64,000 nt of DNA from Sulfurimonas hydrogeniphila (GCF_009068765.1 NZ_CP035534.1:1302001-1366000); one strand, 5' to 3'; positions 51,805-59,895 are shown, counted from the first letter of the stretch. Numbers and translations are program-made. The notes: a model not told the origin generated them from the sequence alone.

Positions 51805-52856
51805 TGGCAAGACCAAGTAAAAAAACTTTAGAACTAAGAAAAAAAATATTAGATACTGAAATATTTAAAAGAGATAATAGCATTTATGAAACACTTAATG
51901 ATATCGCTCAAGATAGTAACAAATACTCAATTGCATATTATTTTTCCTTAAAATGTTTTTCAAGAAATCCAGATAGGGGAAGAGGAAATATTGTAGCTGA
52001 CATAATAGAAGAAAAAATGAAAAGTGACCTTAGAAAAGAACAGGCATATATTTTATTAAGAAATCTTAATGAAGATATTGCAGAATATTACTTAACTGTT
52101 CTTAAAGATGAAAAACTTTTTTATCAAGACAAAGAGATGATAAACAACAAATATTTTATTGAAAATGAATTAGAGGTTGCTATTATAAAAAATGCTCTAA
52201 GCAAAGACAGAACAAAATATTTTTTTAATGAACTTATTAGCTTAACATTAAATGATATGACAGATAATGAGTTTATTGATTTCCCATTAACAAAAATTGA
52301 AAAAAACGAGATTATAAATTCATTAAATGAACATGGATGGAGAGCTGATAAAACAATAATTCATTTATCTGTATTGCCTAATGAAATTGAAAGTATTTTA
52401 AATGATAATAAGAATAAAAATGTATTTGCAGAACTTGACTTAACAAAATCAAAAGAGGAAATTTTAGAATATGTTTCAAAACTAAAAGATGATTTTGATG
52501 ATGACCCATCACAATTTCCAAATGCCTATGAATTTTTAGGAGAAAAACAAGAGGTATTTAGTTGCGATTTGAAACAATGCGACATATATAAAGATACACG
52601 AAGTTTAAAACCTATTAATGGAAGATTATCTGATGTGCTTTTTATTTATGACTGTAAAAAAGTCAATGAGATTTTAGGAGCTGATGTATTTACAAATGAA
52701 TATATTACAGATGAAATAAATAGATACTGGCAAGAAATAAAAAATATTTCCACTGATGGGTTTCATTCTTTAGATGAATATTATGCACTTGCAAAAGAGT
52801 ACATAAACAATCAGAAATACAAAGATTATTTAACAGGAATAAAACATCCACTATAA
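51804..52856 (+). CDS. Hypothetical protein, possible cargo gene (350 aa)
   Basis: Begins MARPSKKTLELRKKILDTEIF; strongly charged and helical, Asn/Lys/Glu/Asp-rich, no signal peptide or membrane segment, no known motif. There is a Cys pair in FSCDLKQCDIY (residues ~249-259). It is directly downstream of the integrase in the same transcript, the position where many satellites and islands carry accessory or defence genes. No function can be assigned; base composition is more AT-rich than the chromosomal genes. Confidence 0.65.
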   Translation: MARPSKKTLELRKKILDTEIFKRDNSIYETLNDIAQDSNKYSIAYYFSLKCFSRNPDRGRGNIVADIIEEKMKSDLRKEQAYILLRNLNEDIAEYYLTVLKDEKLFYQDKEMINNKYFIENELEVAIIKNALSKDRTKYFFNELISLTLNDMTDNEFIDFPLTKIEKNEIINSLNEHGWRADKTIIHLSVLPNEIESILNDNKNKNVFAELDLTKSKEEILEYVSKLKDDFDDDPSQFPNAYEFLGEKQEVFSCDLKQCDIYKDTRSLKPINGRLSDVLFIYDCKKVNEILGADVFTNEYITDEINRYWQEIKNISTDGFHSLDEYYALAKEYINNQKYKDYLTGIKHPL

Positions 52857-52961
52857 AACTAACTTACAATAAATGGGGTTATTGAAATCCCGTTAAATAC
52901 CTCTTTTTAAATCTTTTTTTTAGTATCAAAATACCCCTATCAAAACATAGGAGTACATCAA

Positions 52962-53171
52962 ATGACAACAAACTACACGGACTTAATCCCAAATAAAGTT
53001 TTATTTAACCTAAGAGAAATTGACGACTTGGGTATTATTAAGATGGATATGGCAAAAAAGCTTATTTCCAAAGGAATACTTGAAACTGTACGAGTAGGAA
53101 CAAAGATACATGTATCGAGAGCCGTACTTATAAAGTACCTCGAAGATAACACCGTAGCAGTAGCAAGTTAG
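52962..53171 (+). CDS. Excisionase-like winged-helix protein (69 aa)
   Basis: Small protein with MDMAKKLISKGILETVRVGTKIHVSRAVLIKYLE (residues ~28-61), the AlpA/Xis-type pattern for a DNA-binding excisionase. Preceded by AGGAG. Opens the replication gene cluster. Likely controls excision or gene expression of the element. Confidence 0.65.
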   Translation: MTTNYTDLIPNKVLFNLREIDDLGIIKMDMAKKLISKGILETVRVGTKIHVSRAVLIKYLEDNTVAVAS

Positions 53172-53180
53172 GTTACTGTC

Positions 53181-53741
53181 ATGTCAAGCATCAAACATTA
53201 TGTATATGCAGCCATAAAAGATAATCCCTCACGCTATGCCGTTGATGGTGGCGACTTACACCTGATAAATGACTACTTTATATCGCAAGGGTGGCAACCT
53301 TTGATGATTGAGCAGCATAAGGCTATTGCAGGAGTGATACGACAGCGAAACGAGTTCTTAAAAGACGATACTAATCGTGCTTATGATTTACGAAAAAGAA
53401 AAACGGCTTATGTACATGTAGGGCAGACAAGTATCTTTGATTTTTTAGATGCTGACACAAAAGAACAGCTGCCTAAAATCATAAAATATTGGAGTGCTGA
53501 TGCTTCACGCTTTGAGTATTCAAATAGTAGAATTAAAAAAAGCATAAGAGGCGTTGATGATGAGCATATAACCGCTGCAAAAGTGATGTTGCCTCTCCTT
53601 GTAGCAAACCCACAACTCAAACAAAAACGAGTAAAAAAAGCGAATATTGGAGACACACACAAAGTACCAACCGACCGAGCTTTAAACAATGTTTATGATG
53701 GAGTATTGGAGACAAATTATGATGAGGTAAAGCAAGGGTAG
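53181..53741 (+). CDS. Hypothetical protein in replication cluster (186 aa)
   Basis: MSSIKHYVYAAIKDNPSRYAV at the start; basic, mixed alpha/beta, with a Lys/Arg-rich second half (LKQKRVKKANIG). No recognised domain. It lies 9 nt after the excisionase-like gene and 24 nt before the primase-like gene, so it is probably needed for or regulated with replication of the element. Confidence 0.6.
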   Translation: MSSIKHYVYAAIKDNPSRYAVDGGDLHLINDYFISQGWQPLMIEQHKAIAGVIRQRNEFLKDDTNRAYDLRKRKTAYVHVGQTSIFDFLDADTKEQLPKIIKYWSADASRFEYSNSRIKKSIRGVDDEHITAAKVMLPLLVANPQLKQKRVKKANIGDTHKVPTDRALNNVYDGVLETNYDEVKQG

Positions 53742-53765
53742 CACCCCTTGCCTATAAATGCATAA

Positions 53766-55364
53766 ATGAATTGTAGCACAAATTCTATACTTTTATCAAC
53801 CACAATCGCTGCCAATAAAAAATCAGTATATGGTTTTGAAGTGACAGAACTTGCTTCACTTGATGAGCTGATTCGTGTCATGAACACAAAAGCGGTATCA
53901 AGTGGACTTTATCTCAACGGACACAGGCATCAAAACTTCTTAAAAGCGTGTGGCAATGTTTACTTTATTGATATTGATGTAGCACCAGTAGCCAATGAAG
54001 TTCCTTACTATAAAACAATCGAACAAAAGTTAAAAGATAAAAATGTATCTTTTGTAAGCGTACCAAGCCAAAGTGCAAATGCGTACCCTTATAAAAGGCA
54101 CATAGCAATTATTCTTAATGGATGCTTACCAACAAGCACAAAAGCTTTTAAACTTGCTTCACTTTTCATACTTGATTATTTATGCATTGACATTTCAAAA
54201 ATAGATGAAGCGGTGGCAAATGATGTTACACGACAATTAGCACCGGCAAATATAAATCATAACTTTACAAATATTGATGAGATGTCAAACTATTATGAAA
54301 GTGAGCCTTTATCACTTCCAAGTGAATACAAAGCCAAATACACCACTCAAAATGAACATAGCAGCGATATTTCAACAAACAGTATGATAACTTTTGCAGA
54401 TGGCACGACCGTATCAATTTATGATGCAAAAAAACTTGTAAGTGCCGGTAGCAATAAATCTTGCTATTGTGTCAATCCAACACATGACGATACAAATCCA
54501 AGTGCAACTTTTTATCACAATGTGGACGGAACTGTAAAACTGTTTTGCGGAAAATGTGGCAATATTAAAATCTCAACTCATTTTATTCCAACTACTCCAA
54601 CAGTTGCACATCAAAATTACAACTATTCGATTGTCATCAAAAAAGATGATACAAGCCCTACAAATGATTTACTCGCAAAAATAGGCAAATATACATACGA
54701 AACACAACAAAGCTTAATTTGGCACTTCAAAGTTAATTCTATGAGTGATATCTATATGCTACTTCTTGCAAAATGCTATTTAGTTGATAATTGTTTTGAA
54801 GTATCGACAGTAATGCCAAGTAAAGTAGCACAAATACTTTTAAATGTTGATGTGTTGAAGCCTTTGACCGTAAACCAAACATTACCGACTGTTTTTATAA
54901 AAGCAACTTCAAAATTGACACCGCTCCAAGTCCGGTATATGCAAATGAAGCAATACATACAGCGAAGCGGTTACTTATTTGTTGAAGCATCAATATTTGC
55001 TACATTTCAAAACATTATCAATCCAAACCGTGATTTTATCACTACATGTAATCTGGGTTTGGCATATTTTGAACACATACTAAAAGTACAGCAGGAGCAA
55101 CAGGGCTTGATGCAAAAGGACAAACTATTTCCTATGAAATTACAAGGCAAGGCAAAAGTGAAAGCAAATCAAAAGCGTACAGAAAAATCAACCAAAACAA
55201 AACACTCAAATATGACAAGTAAACAAAAGCAGGTTATGAAGCTTTTAAAAAATCCAAACTATCTTAAAAGTAATGGCAAACCAAACATCACACTTATAGC
55301 AAATAAATTAAATATGCATCGTAGCACTGTTCATGAATATATAAAAAAGGTGAGTAACAAATGA
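53766..55364 (+). CDS. Primase/polymerase-like replication protein with zinc finger and HTH (532 aa)
   Basis: The N-terminal ~190 residues contain VYFIDIDVAPV (metal-binding DxD), YPYKRHIAIIL and NDVTRQLAPA, the pattern of archaeo-eukaryotic-type primases found on plasmids and phages. Residues ~225-270 hold a Cys-rich zinc-binding segment with CYCVNPTHDDTNPSATFYH and FCGKCG, CHC2-like. The last ~45 residues (MTSKQKQVMKLLKNPNYLK ... MHRSTVHEYIKK) form a helix-turn-helix. The domain set argues for initiation of DNA synthesis on the element. Its stop overlaps the 57-aa gene at 55361. Confidence 0.7.
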   Translation: MNCSTNSILLSTTIAANKKSVYGFEVTELASLDELIRVMNTKAVSSGLYLNGHRHQNFLKACGNVYFIDIDVAPVANEVPYYKTIEQKLKDKNVSFVSVPSQSANAYPYKRHIAIILNGCLPTSTKAFKLASLFILDYLCIDISKIDEAVANDVTRQLAPANINHNFTNIDEMSNYYESEPLSLPSEYKAKYTTQNEHSSDISTNSMITFADGTTVSIYDAKKLVSAGSNKSCYCVNPTHDDTNPSATFYHNVDGTVKLFCGKCGNIKISTHFIPTTPTVAHQNYNYSIVIKKDDTSPTNDLLAKIGKYTYETQQSLIWHFKVNSMSDIYMLLLAKCYLVDNCFEVSTVMPSKVAQILLNVDVLKPLTVNQTLPTVFIKATSKLTPLQVRYMQMKQYIQRSGYLFVEASIFATFQNIINPNRDFITTCNLGLAYFEHILKVQQEQQGLMQKDKLFPMKLQGKAKVKANQKRTEKSTKTKHSNMTSKQKQVMKLLKNPNYLKSNGKPNITLIANKLNMHRSTVHEYIKKVSNK

Positions 55365-55534
55365 TGAATAATATACATTTATATAGCAGATACATATCCG
55401 ACACTTTTAACACCTTACAAAGTGCGAATTTTAGGGCTTTAAAATCAGTAAGCAAATACATATCCGACACTAATCCGACACTTTTTAAATTTAAAAATAT
55501 CAAAAAAACTAATAAAAAGGAGTATTTGAAATGA
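55361..55534 (+). CDS. Small protein overlapping iteron-like repeats (57 aa)
   Basis: Begins in the primase stop (ATGA) and ends in the ATG of the helicase gene (ATGA): a translational link between them. The encoded peptide contains SRYISDT and SKYISDT because the DNA carries the repeat ATACATATCCGACACT twice plus a half copy (see 55385 entry). It may be a coupling frame only; no homologue is known to me. Confidence 0.5.
   Translation: MMNNIHLYSRYISDTFNTLQSANFRALKSVSKYISDTNPTLFKFKNIKKTNKKEYLK
55385..55488 (+). repeat. Iteron-like direct repeats between primase and helicase genes
   Basis: ATACATATCCGACACT occurs near 55389 and near 55459, and AATCCGACACTTTTT immediately follows the second. 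The copies are 70 bp apart. Direct repeats close to replication genes may be binding sites for the initiator. Confidence 0.5.
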
Positions 55535-57354
55535 TAACTTTACGACCATACCAAAAAGATATCATCCAACAGGCGACCAAAGCAAAAGGCAGTGTTTTAG
55601 TTGAAGCACCCACAGGATCAGGTAAAAGTGTAATGGCTTCAAAGATAGTTGAAAATGAAACTTTAACAGGTGGCAGTGTTTTGATAGTTGCCCCAAAAAT
55701 AACACTGCTTGAACAACTTGCAGATACATTTCAAGACCTCAACCCTCAAATAATTCACGGTAGAAAAGATTACGACCGTAAACATAATGTATTTGTATCG
55801 ACACTGCAAACAGCTCATAAAAAAGATTTAGGTTTTGTACCAAGTATGATTGTCATTGATGAAGTGCATTTTGGATTTAGCGGAAAGATGATTGAACAAC
55901 TTCTGCAAGATTTTAAAGGTAAACTTGTAGGACTTAGTGCAACACCTTATGACAAAAGAGGCAAACCGTTGCAAGGTTTCGAACTACACATTAACAAGTA
56001 TGATTTAAACTATATGATAAGCAACGGCTATTTAGTTCCGCTTATAAGTTACCAACCCATAAAAGTTAATCTCAAAGATATACGAACAACGGCAGGAGAT
56101 TATAATCAAAGCGATTTGGAAGAAAAATTTAATACTATTGAAAGTGTTATGCAGGTGGTGGATAGTACAAAAAAGATGATACAAAGACGTAATCAAGGTT
56201 TGGTGTTCGGTATCACAATTAAGCATAGTGAAGCCCTTGCAGATGCATACAATGATGCAGGAGTTCCAACAAAGGCGATACACTCAAATCTTAGTGCTGA
56301 TGAACAACAACAGATAATGAGCGAGTTTAAAAGTAAAAAGCTAAAACTACTCACTAACCCGGATATGCTCACAACAGGCTTTGACTATCCACCGTGCGAT
56401 GTCGTTGTTCTTGCACGAGCTACCAAAAGCCAAAACTTATATAAGCAGATGGTAGGACGGGTATTACGACTTGCGCCAAATAAAGATAATTCTGTCTTGC
56501 TTGATTGTGCAGGTGTCATAACTGATTTAGGATTACCGACTGCACCCATAAAGCCAAATAAAGAAAAAGTAACTGATGCAATAAAAAGTACATGTAATGA
56601 GTGCGGAAGCAGTCGAGTATATCGAACACTGAAAAATAATCAGGCTTTTAAGGTATGCGCTGCATGTGGATTTGATGAAATTGTCGAGAGTGAACAAGGG
56701 TATGAGTGTTGCGAGTGTGGATTAATACACGGCAATGATGCAAATTTCTTTGTCAAAGATGAAAAGTTATTTTTGAAGTGTAGCAGTTGTAAAGCATCAA
56801 CGGTTATAAGTGAAGCAACCACACATGATGAACTCAAAGCAATATTTGATAAAAACATTGTTGAAGCGATTAAGAGCAGAATAACCGCACAGTATGTTAC
56901 ATGGCTGATTGATAATCATAATGCAATGTTTCCATTTAATAATGCCGTTATACAACAGATAAAAGCACTCCATAGTTATATTGAAGATAATCCACATGTG
57001 CTTTACAACTTCAACAGCAGCATGATTAAAAGTGACGGGTGGAGCATTGTAGAATACAAACAAAAGCCTGCAATAAATATTGAAACATTGAAACAAAAGT
57101 TTTTTAGCATCAAGGGTACCGGCATCATTGAAGCGATAAAAAATTTAAATATTGTGCTTGAAGCCGAACATAAAAATGTCATCAATGATGATGTACTGCA
57201 AACAGTTGTGCATCAAATCAACAGCTCACGGATAAACGGCATTGAAGCAATGACTATCCAACGACTTAAAAATATTTATAGCAATAAAAAAGATTGTAAC
57301 AGCATAAAAAACTTTGTGCCATACATTGAGCGCAAACGAGGAGCGTCTCCTTAA
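55531..57354 (+). CDS. SF2 DEAD/DEAH helicase (607 aa)
   Basis: Motif I VEAPTGSGKSVMA (residues ~24-36), DEVH motif II in SMIVIDEVHFG, motif III GLSATP, and the C-terminal VGRVLRLAPNKDNSVLLDCAG (motif VI), as in UvrB/type III restriction-type helicases encoded by phages. Residues ~365-430 hold three C-x2-C pairs (CNECG, CAACG, CCECG, CSSCK), so a zinc-ribbon insert. It probably unwinds the element during replication. It overlaps the 57-aa gene and reads into a phage-type cluster. Confidence 0.85.
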   Translation: MITLRPYQKDIIQQATKAKGSVLVEAPTGSGKSVMASKIVENETLTGGSVLIVAPKITLLEQLADTFQDLNPQIIHGRKDYDRKHNVFVSTLQTAHKKDLGFVPSMIVIDEVHFGFSGKMIEQLLQDFKGKLVGLSATPYDKRGKPLQGFELHINKYDLNYMISNGYLVPLISYQPIKVNLKDIRTTAGDYNQSDLEEKFNTIESVMQVVDSTKKMIQRRNQGLVFGITIKHSEALADAYNDAGVPTKAIHSNLSADEQQQIMSEFKSKKLKLLTNPDMLTTGFDYPPCDVVVLARATKSQNLYKQMVGRVLRLAPNKDNSVLLDCAGVITDLGLPTAPIKPNKEKVTDAIKSTCNECGSSRVYRTLKNNQAFKVCAACGFDEIVESEQGYECCECGLIHGNDANFFVKDEKLFLKCSSCKASTVISEATTHDELKAIFDKNIVEAIKSRITAQYVTWLIDNHNAMFPFNNAVIQQIKALHSYIEDNPHVLYNFNSSMIKSDGWSIVEYKQKPAINIETLKQKFFSIKGTGIIEAIKNLNIVLEAEHKNVINDDVLQTVVHQINSSRINGIEAMTIQRLKNIYSNKKDCNSIKNFVPYIERKRGASP

Positions 57355-57412
57355 TATCAAAAATAAATATTCACAAAAAATACATTACAAAAAAGAAAAA
57401 GGACTAAAAACA

Positions 57413-57787
57413 ATGCAAAATACAGCAGTAAAAACAAAAAGAAAATATGAGAAAAAATTAACAAATGCTATTAAAAAAGTAGGCGGTATTTCTCTTAAAA
57501 AAGAGGGTGTAAATATTGACTTTATCTCATTAGCAGAACCAAAAGGGTTATATGCAGTCGATAACTATGATATTGATTTTGTGAAGATAGAAGCAATAGT
57601 GCAAGAAGTATCAACAGGCGAGGTTATGGCATTTAATAAAGAGTTTGGAGTAATGCGGTTAGAGTTTGATTTTATGGGAAGTAGAGAGGCGTGTTATAAG
57701 TTTCTACTTGATGAAAAAGAGAATGATGCCGAAGCAATAGCACGACTTCATTTAACTATAAACGAAGGGGCAAGTGATGAAAAATAA
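57413..57787 (+). CDS. Hypothetical protein (124 aa)
   Basis: The frame extends to 57314 but that part overlaps the helicase; the ATG at 57413 follows AAAGGA and begins MQNTAVKTKRKYEKKLTNAIK. Mixed alpha/beta with an acidic end (NEGASDEK). No known family. It overlaps the next gene's start by about 11 nt. Part of the element's early gene cluster. Confidence 0.55.
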   Translation: MQNTAVKTKRKYEKKLTNAIKKVGGISLKKEGVNIDFISLAEPKGLYAVDNYDIDFVKIEAIVQEVSTGEVMAFNKEFGVMRLEFDFMGSREACYKFLLDEKENDAEAIARLHLTINEGASDEK

Positions 57788-58073
57788 TGAACTTACAATA
57801 GCCGAACTTTTAGAGAGTGCTTCTCCTGAAATGTTAGAGATTATTAAAAAAAGAGTGATGGGAGAAGATATAAAAAAACAGGCAGGTAAAAAGTACGAAG
57901 CATATTTAAGTTGTGCTCAAAATAATTACACTTCACGGGTAAATGCTCAAAACCTACTGGCATTAGAAAGCGGACTGCTGCAAAATTTACAACGTGTACA
58001 GGAAGCACTCGATCAAGAGTGGAGCATAGAAGACCAAAGAACGGCAAGAGAGGTTTTGGAAGATGGAAAATGA
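57777..58073 (+). CDS. Hypothetical helical protein (98 aa)
   Basis: MKNNELTIAELLESASPEMLEI; predicted all-helical with Glu/Gln-rich stretches and no domain recognised. The start could also be the GTG at 57774. It overlaps its upstream neighbour and its end overlaps the 57-aa gene at 58063 by 11 nt, the compact style of phage-like clusters. Confidence 0.55.
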   Translation: MKNNELTIAELLESASPEMLEIIKKRVMGEDIKKQAGKKYEAYLSCAQNNYTSRVNAQNLLALESGLLQNLQRVQEALDQEWSIEDQRTAREVLEDGK

Positions 58074-58236
58074 AATAAAAATAACACATATACATCAAGG
58101 CAAAGATGACGAGAGCAGCTTTATAGAGTTTATCAAGTTAGATAACGGAAAAACTTTATTATTGCAATGGAACTCTTTTATAAAGCGGTTTGGCGTTGAG
58201 GTCATAGAAGCCTTTAAAACCTCAAGACCACAATAA
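58063..58236 (+). CDS. Hypothetical small protein (57 aa)
   Basis: MENEIKITHIHQGKDDESSF, beta-rich start followed by a helix; ends KTSRPQ. Starts within the preceding gene (11-nt overlap). The length and overlap fit a real compact gene, but no family is recognised. Confidence 0.5.
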   Translation: MENEIKITHIHQGKDDESSFIEFIKLDNGKTLLLQWNSFIKRFGVEVIEAFKTSRPQ

Positions 58237-58321
58237 CAAGTATTTGTACTTCCAAGCCGAAACAATGGCTTAGAGGTGCATTTATGTTAAAATAACCACT
58301 ACATCAATAAAAGGCGTGTAA

Positions 58322-58516
58322 GTGGAATTTTGGGAACAAAAGAACAGATTAAAAAGTAAACCTACACTAAAGAATAAAACCATCTTGACGCTTGAACAGA
58401 TTTGTAAAAAATATAATCTATCAATGGGAATGGCTATTGAAAGCATTTTTGATAATAAAATAGATTATTTATCGGAACATGAAGAAGTTAAGGATATGGG
58501 CTACATGAGCTTATGA
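58322..58516 (+). CDS. Hypothetical protein (64 aa, GTG start)
   Basis: Starts with GTG after the weak GGCGTG leader; MEFWEQKNRLKSKPTLKNKT. A helix-turn-helix-like TLEQICKKYNLSMGMAIESIF (residues ~24-44) suggests DNA binding. It is the last gene before the 146-bp repeat array, which starts at its stop. Low confidence because the ribosome-binding site is poor. Confidence 0.4.
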   Translation: MEFWEQKNRLKSKPTLKNKTILTLEQICKKYNLSMGMAIESIFDNKIDYLSEHEEVKDMGYMSL

Positions 58517-58855
58517 TCCAAAGAATGTGCCAGGAAAGAAGAAACTATGCAGCGTTGGCAACTCGTCTAACTTTGTGTGTTCTCAAGCAGAAACTTAGCA
58601 CAGTTGCTTACTCATCTAACTTTGTACGAATTTGGCAGAAACTTACCGGCAAGTAAACATGGTCCAAAGAATGTGCCAGGAAAGAAGAAACTATGCAGCG
58701 TTGGCAACTCGTCTAACTTTGTGTGTTCTCAAGCAGAAACTTAGCACAGTTGCTTACTCATCTAACTTTGTACGAATTTGGCAGAAACTTACCGGCAAGT
58801 AAACATGGTCCAAAGAATGTGCCAGGAAAGAAGAAACTATGCAGCGTTGGCAACT
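58517..58855 (+). repeat. 146-bp tandem repeat array (2.3 copies)
   Basis: Copies start at 58517, 58663 and 58809 (partial, 47 bp). Each unit contains a 47-codon frame (from an ATG just ahead of or in the unit, ATG[AG]TCCAAAGAATGTG) ended by TAA, then AC and the next ATG. Inside the unit TCTAACTTTGT and GCAGAAACTTA recur at ~47-49-bp spacing, so the unit itself is a degenerate triplication. The copies are identical. The third copy ends in an unrelated sequence. Confidence 0.85.
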
Positions 58856-58929
58856 TATAATAAAAAAGGTACTCCTTAGAGGTTTATCACTTGCGGGTAG
58901 TGTGAACCTCATCATTTTACTATTTTACT

Positions 58930-59045
58930 TTTTTTTTCAAAGTGTAAAGGAATTTGGTTATTTTAATATTTCTTTAAAGTGTAAGCGAACAGGTGTAAAG
59001 GAATTGCGGTACATGTAAAGGATAGTGTAAAGAATAAAGCCCTAC
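58930..59045 (+). repeat. Iteron-like repeats GTGTAAAGGAAT
   Basis: Five copies with variation: GTGTAAAGGAATT at ~58942, GTGTAAGCGAAC at ~58979, GTGTAAAGGAATT at ~58993, ATGTAAAGGATAG at ~59012, GTGTAAAGAATAA at ~59026. They lie in the gene-free stretch after the tandem array. Closely spaced direct repeats in an AT-rich region are typical of plasmid or phage origins. Confidence 0.55.
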
Positions 59046-59174
59046 ACGCCTTTTTTACTTCAAAAGCGATAATGATACATCAAAAGAGAGTTAAGAGGTT
59101 TTAGCGTGATTTTTGTGATGATTTTAATGTAATCTGTAAGAAGCCTAAGAGGTGGTTAGTCTCTTAGGTTGTAG

Positions 59175-59258
59175 TTATTGCTTTATAGCAAAAAGTAAAT
59201 ACACTATTGCTATAAGCAAATAGCCTACGGTATGAAGATTGAAAAAATCGGGTATCAT
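59175..59258 (-). CDS. 27-aa membrane peptide, possible type I toxin
   Basis: ATG at 59258, with AAGG 8 nt upstream. The peptide starts MIPDFFNLHTVG and contains YLLIAIVYLLFAI before ending KQ: one short transmembrane helix of the size of known small toxic membrane peptides. The ribosome-binding site and start codon lie in one arm of a long inverted repeat whose other arm (59355-59380) sits in the mRNA leader, so translation would be masked unless the leader is opened. See the RNA candidate at 59313. Confidence 0.55.
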   Translation of the reverse strand: MIPDFFNLHTVGYLLIAIVYLLFAIKQ

Positions 59259-59380
59259 TTTTAAACCTTACAACAATCTAACCCCATAACCCAACCATCT
59301 AAAAAATAGACCAAAAAAAAAGCCCTACCACTCAATAAAGAGCGATAAGGCTTAATTGTTGCAAAGTTTGATACCCGATT
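59246..59380 (-). promoter_or_regulatory. Long leader hairpin masking the start of the 27-aa peptide
   Basis: Arm 1 (59355-59380) and arm 2 (59246-59277) pair over TGATACCCGATT and then ATTGTTG-x-AA-x-GTT, with a 5-6-nt bulge. Arm 2 contains AAGG and the ATG. Between the arms lies the terminator at 59313-59353. The shape is that of an autoinhibited leader. Confidence 0.65.
59313..59353 (-). terminator. Intrinsic terminator inside the leader of the 27-aa peptide
   Basis: On the minus strand AAGCCTTATCGCTC pairs (allowing G-U) with GAGTGGTAGGGCTT across a 6-nt loop and is followed by nine T. It would end most transcripts before the peptide gene. Confidence 0.7.
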
Positions 59381-59414
59381 AAAAACTTCACACACAAAGC
59401 AACCACGCTTTGAT
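59313..59414 (-). ncRNA. Candidate ~100-nt structured RNA, possible antitoxin RNA
   Basis: A promoter TTGACA (59446-59451), 19 nt, TATAAT (59421-59426) on the minus strand predicts a start near 59414. The RNA would carry a perfect CAAAGC/GCTTTG hairpin, then arm 1, which is complementary to the start region of the peptide mRNA, and stop at the terminator ending near 59313. It could act in cis (attenuator) or in trans (antisense to the peptide mRNA). Confidence 0.5.
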
Positions 59415-59420
59415 GCAAGA

Positions 59421-59451
59421 ATTATAACACAGTTTATTTAATATGTGTCAA
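59421..59451 (-). promoter_or_regulatory. Promoter of the structured RNA
   Basis: TTGACA at 59446-59451 and TATAAT at 59421-59426 on the minus strand, spacer 19 nt, both consensus hexamers. Confidence 0.6.
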
Positions 59452-59542
59452 TGCCTATAAACGAAATAAGTCAATACACCATCCTAAGGGTATAAACACC
59501 ATAGTAAAACGCCCTCTAAGGGGTTATTTTAAGAACATAAGC

Positions 59543-59758
59543 CTACTCTTTACAAACATTAGCACGGATGATTTCTTTTAATTCCTTACAGTCTTTGTTC
59601 TCTATGTAGAGATTTAGCCATGATTCTACCCATAAAGGCACATTAGAACTTCCACCCCAATTATTAACTGCTGATGTAGATAGCTCAAATTTTACAGCAA
59701 ATTCTTTTTTTGAAAACCCAGCTTTTTTGAGAAGTTCGTTTAATTCCATTTTATCCAT
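59543..59758 (-). CDS. Small helix-turn-helix repressor (71 aa)
   Basis: AAGGTG precedes the ATG at 59758. MDKMELNELLKKAGFSKKEFAVKFELSTSAVNNWGGSSNVPLWVESWL: a phage-repressor or Cro-like helix-turn-helix at residues ~10-35 (FSKKEFAVKFELSTSAVNNW). Divergent from the small-gene cluster at 59907-60945, with operator-like TTAGTAAC words in between. Likely the immunity or control repressor of the element. Confidence 0.75.
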   Translation of the reverse strand: MDKMELNELLKKAGFSKKEFAVKFELSTSAVNNWGGSSNVPLWVESWLNLYIENKDCKELKEIIRANVCKE

Positions 59759-59768
59759 TTTTACACCT

Positions 59769-59895
59769 TGTTACTAAAATATGTAACAAATTGTATCATA
59801 AATTACATTATTTAGTAACTATCTATTGACTTACTTACTAATATTAGTATATAATACTTGTATAAAAGATAAAAACTTACTTTAATTAGTAACTA
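59769..59895. promoter_or_regulatory. Divergent promoter and operator region of the repressor
   Basis: Plus strand: TTGACT (59826-59831), 18 nt, TATAAT (59850-59855). The palindrome TACTAATATTAGTA (59836-59849) fills the spacer, and TTAGTAACTA or TTACTAAAATATGTAAC words occur on both sides (near 59769, 59809, 59883). Repressor binding there would shut the rightward promoter. Confidence 0.7.

Noticed and set aside
55531-57354. Type I or III restriction system
   Set aside because: The helicase has SF2 motifs, but no nuclease or methyltransferase gene lies nearby in the element.
58517-58855. CRISPR array or integron attC sites
   Set aside because: Repeats are 146 bp with no unique spacers and no cas genes, and RYYYAAC-like words are not paired with the complementary GTTRRRY sites.
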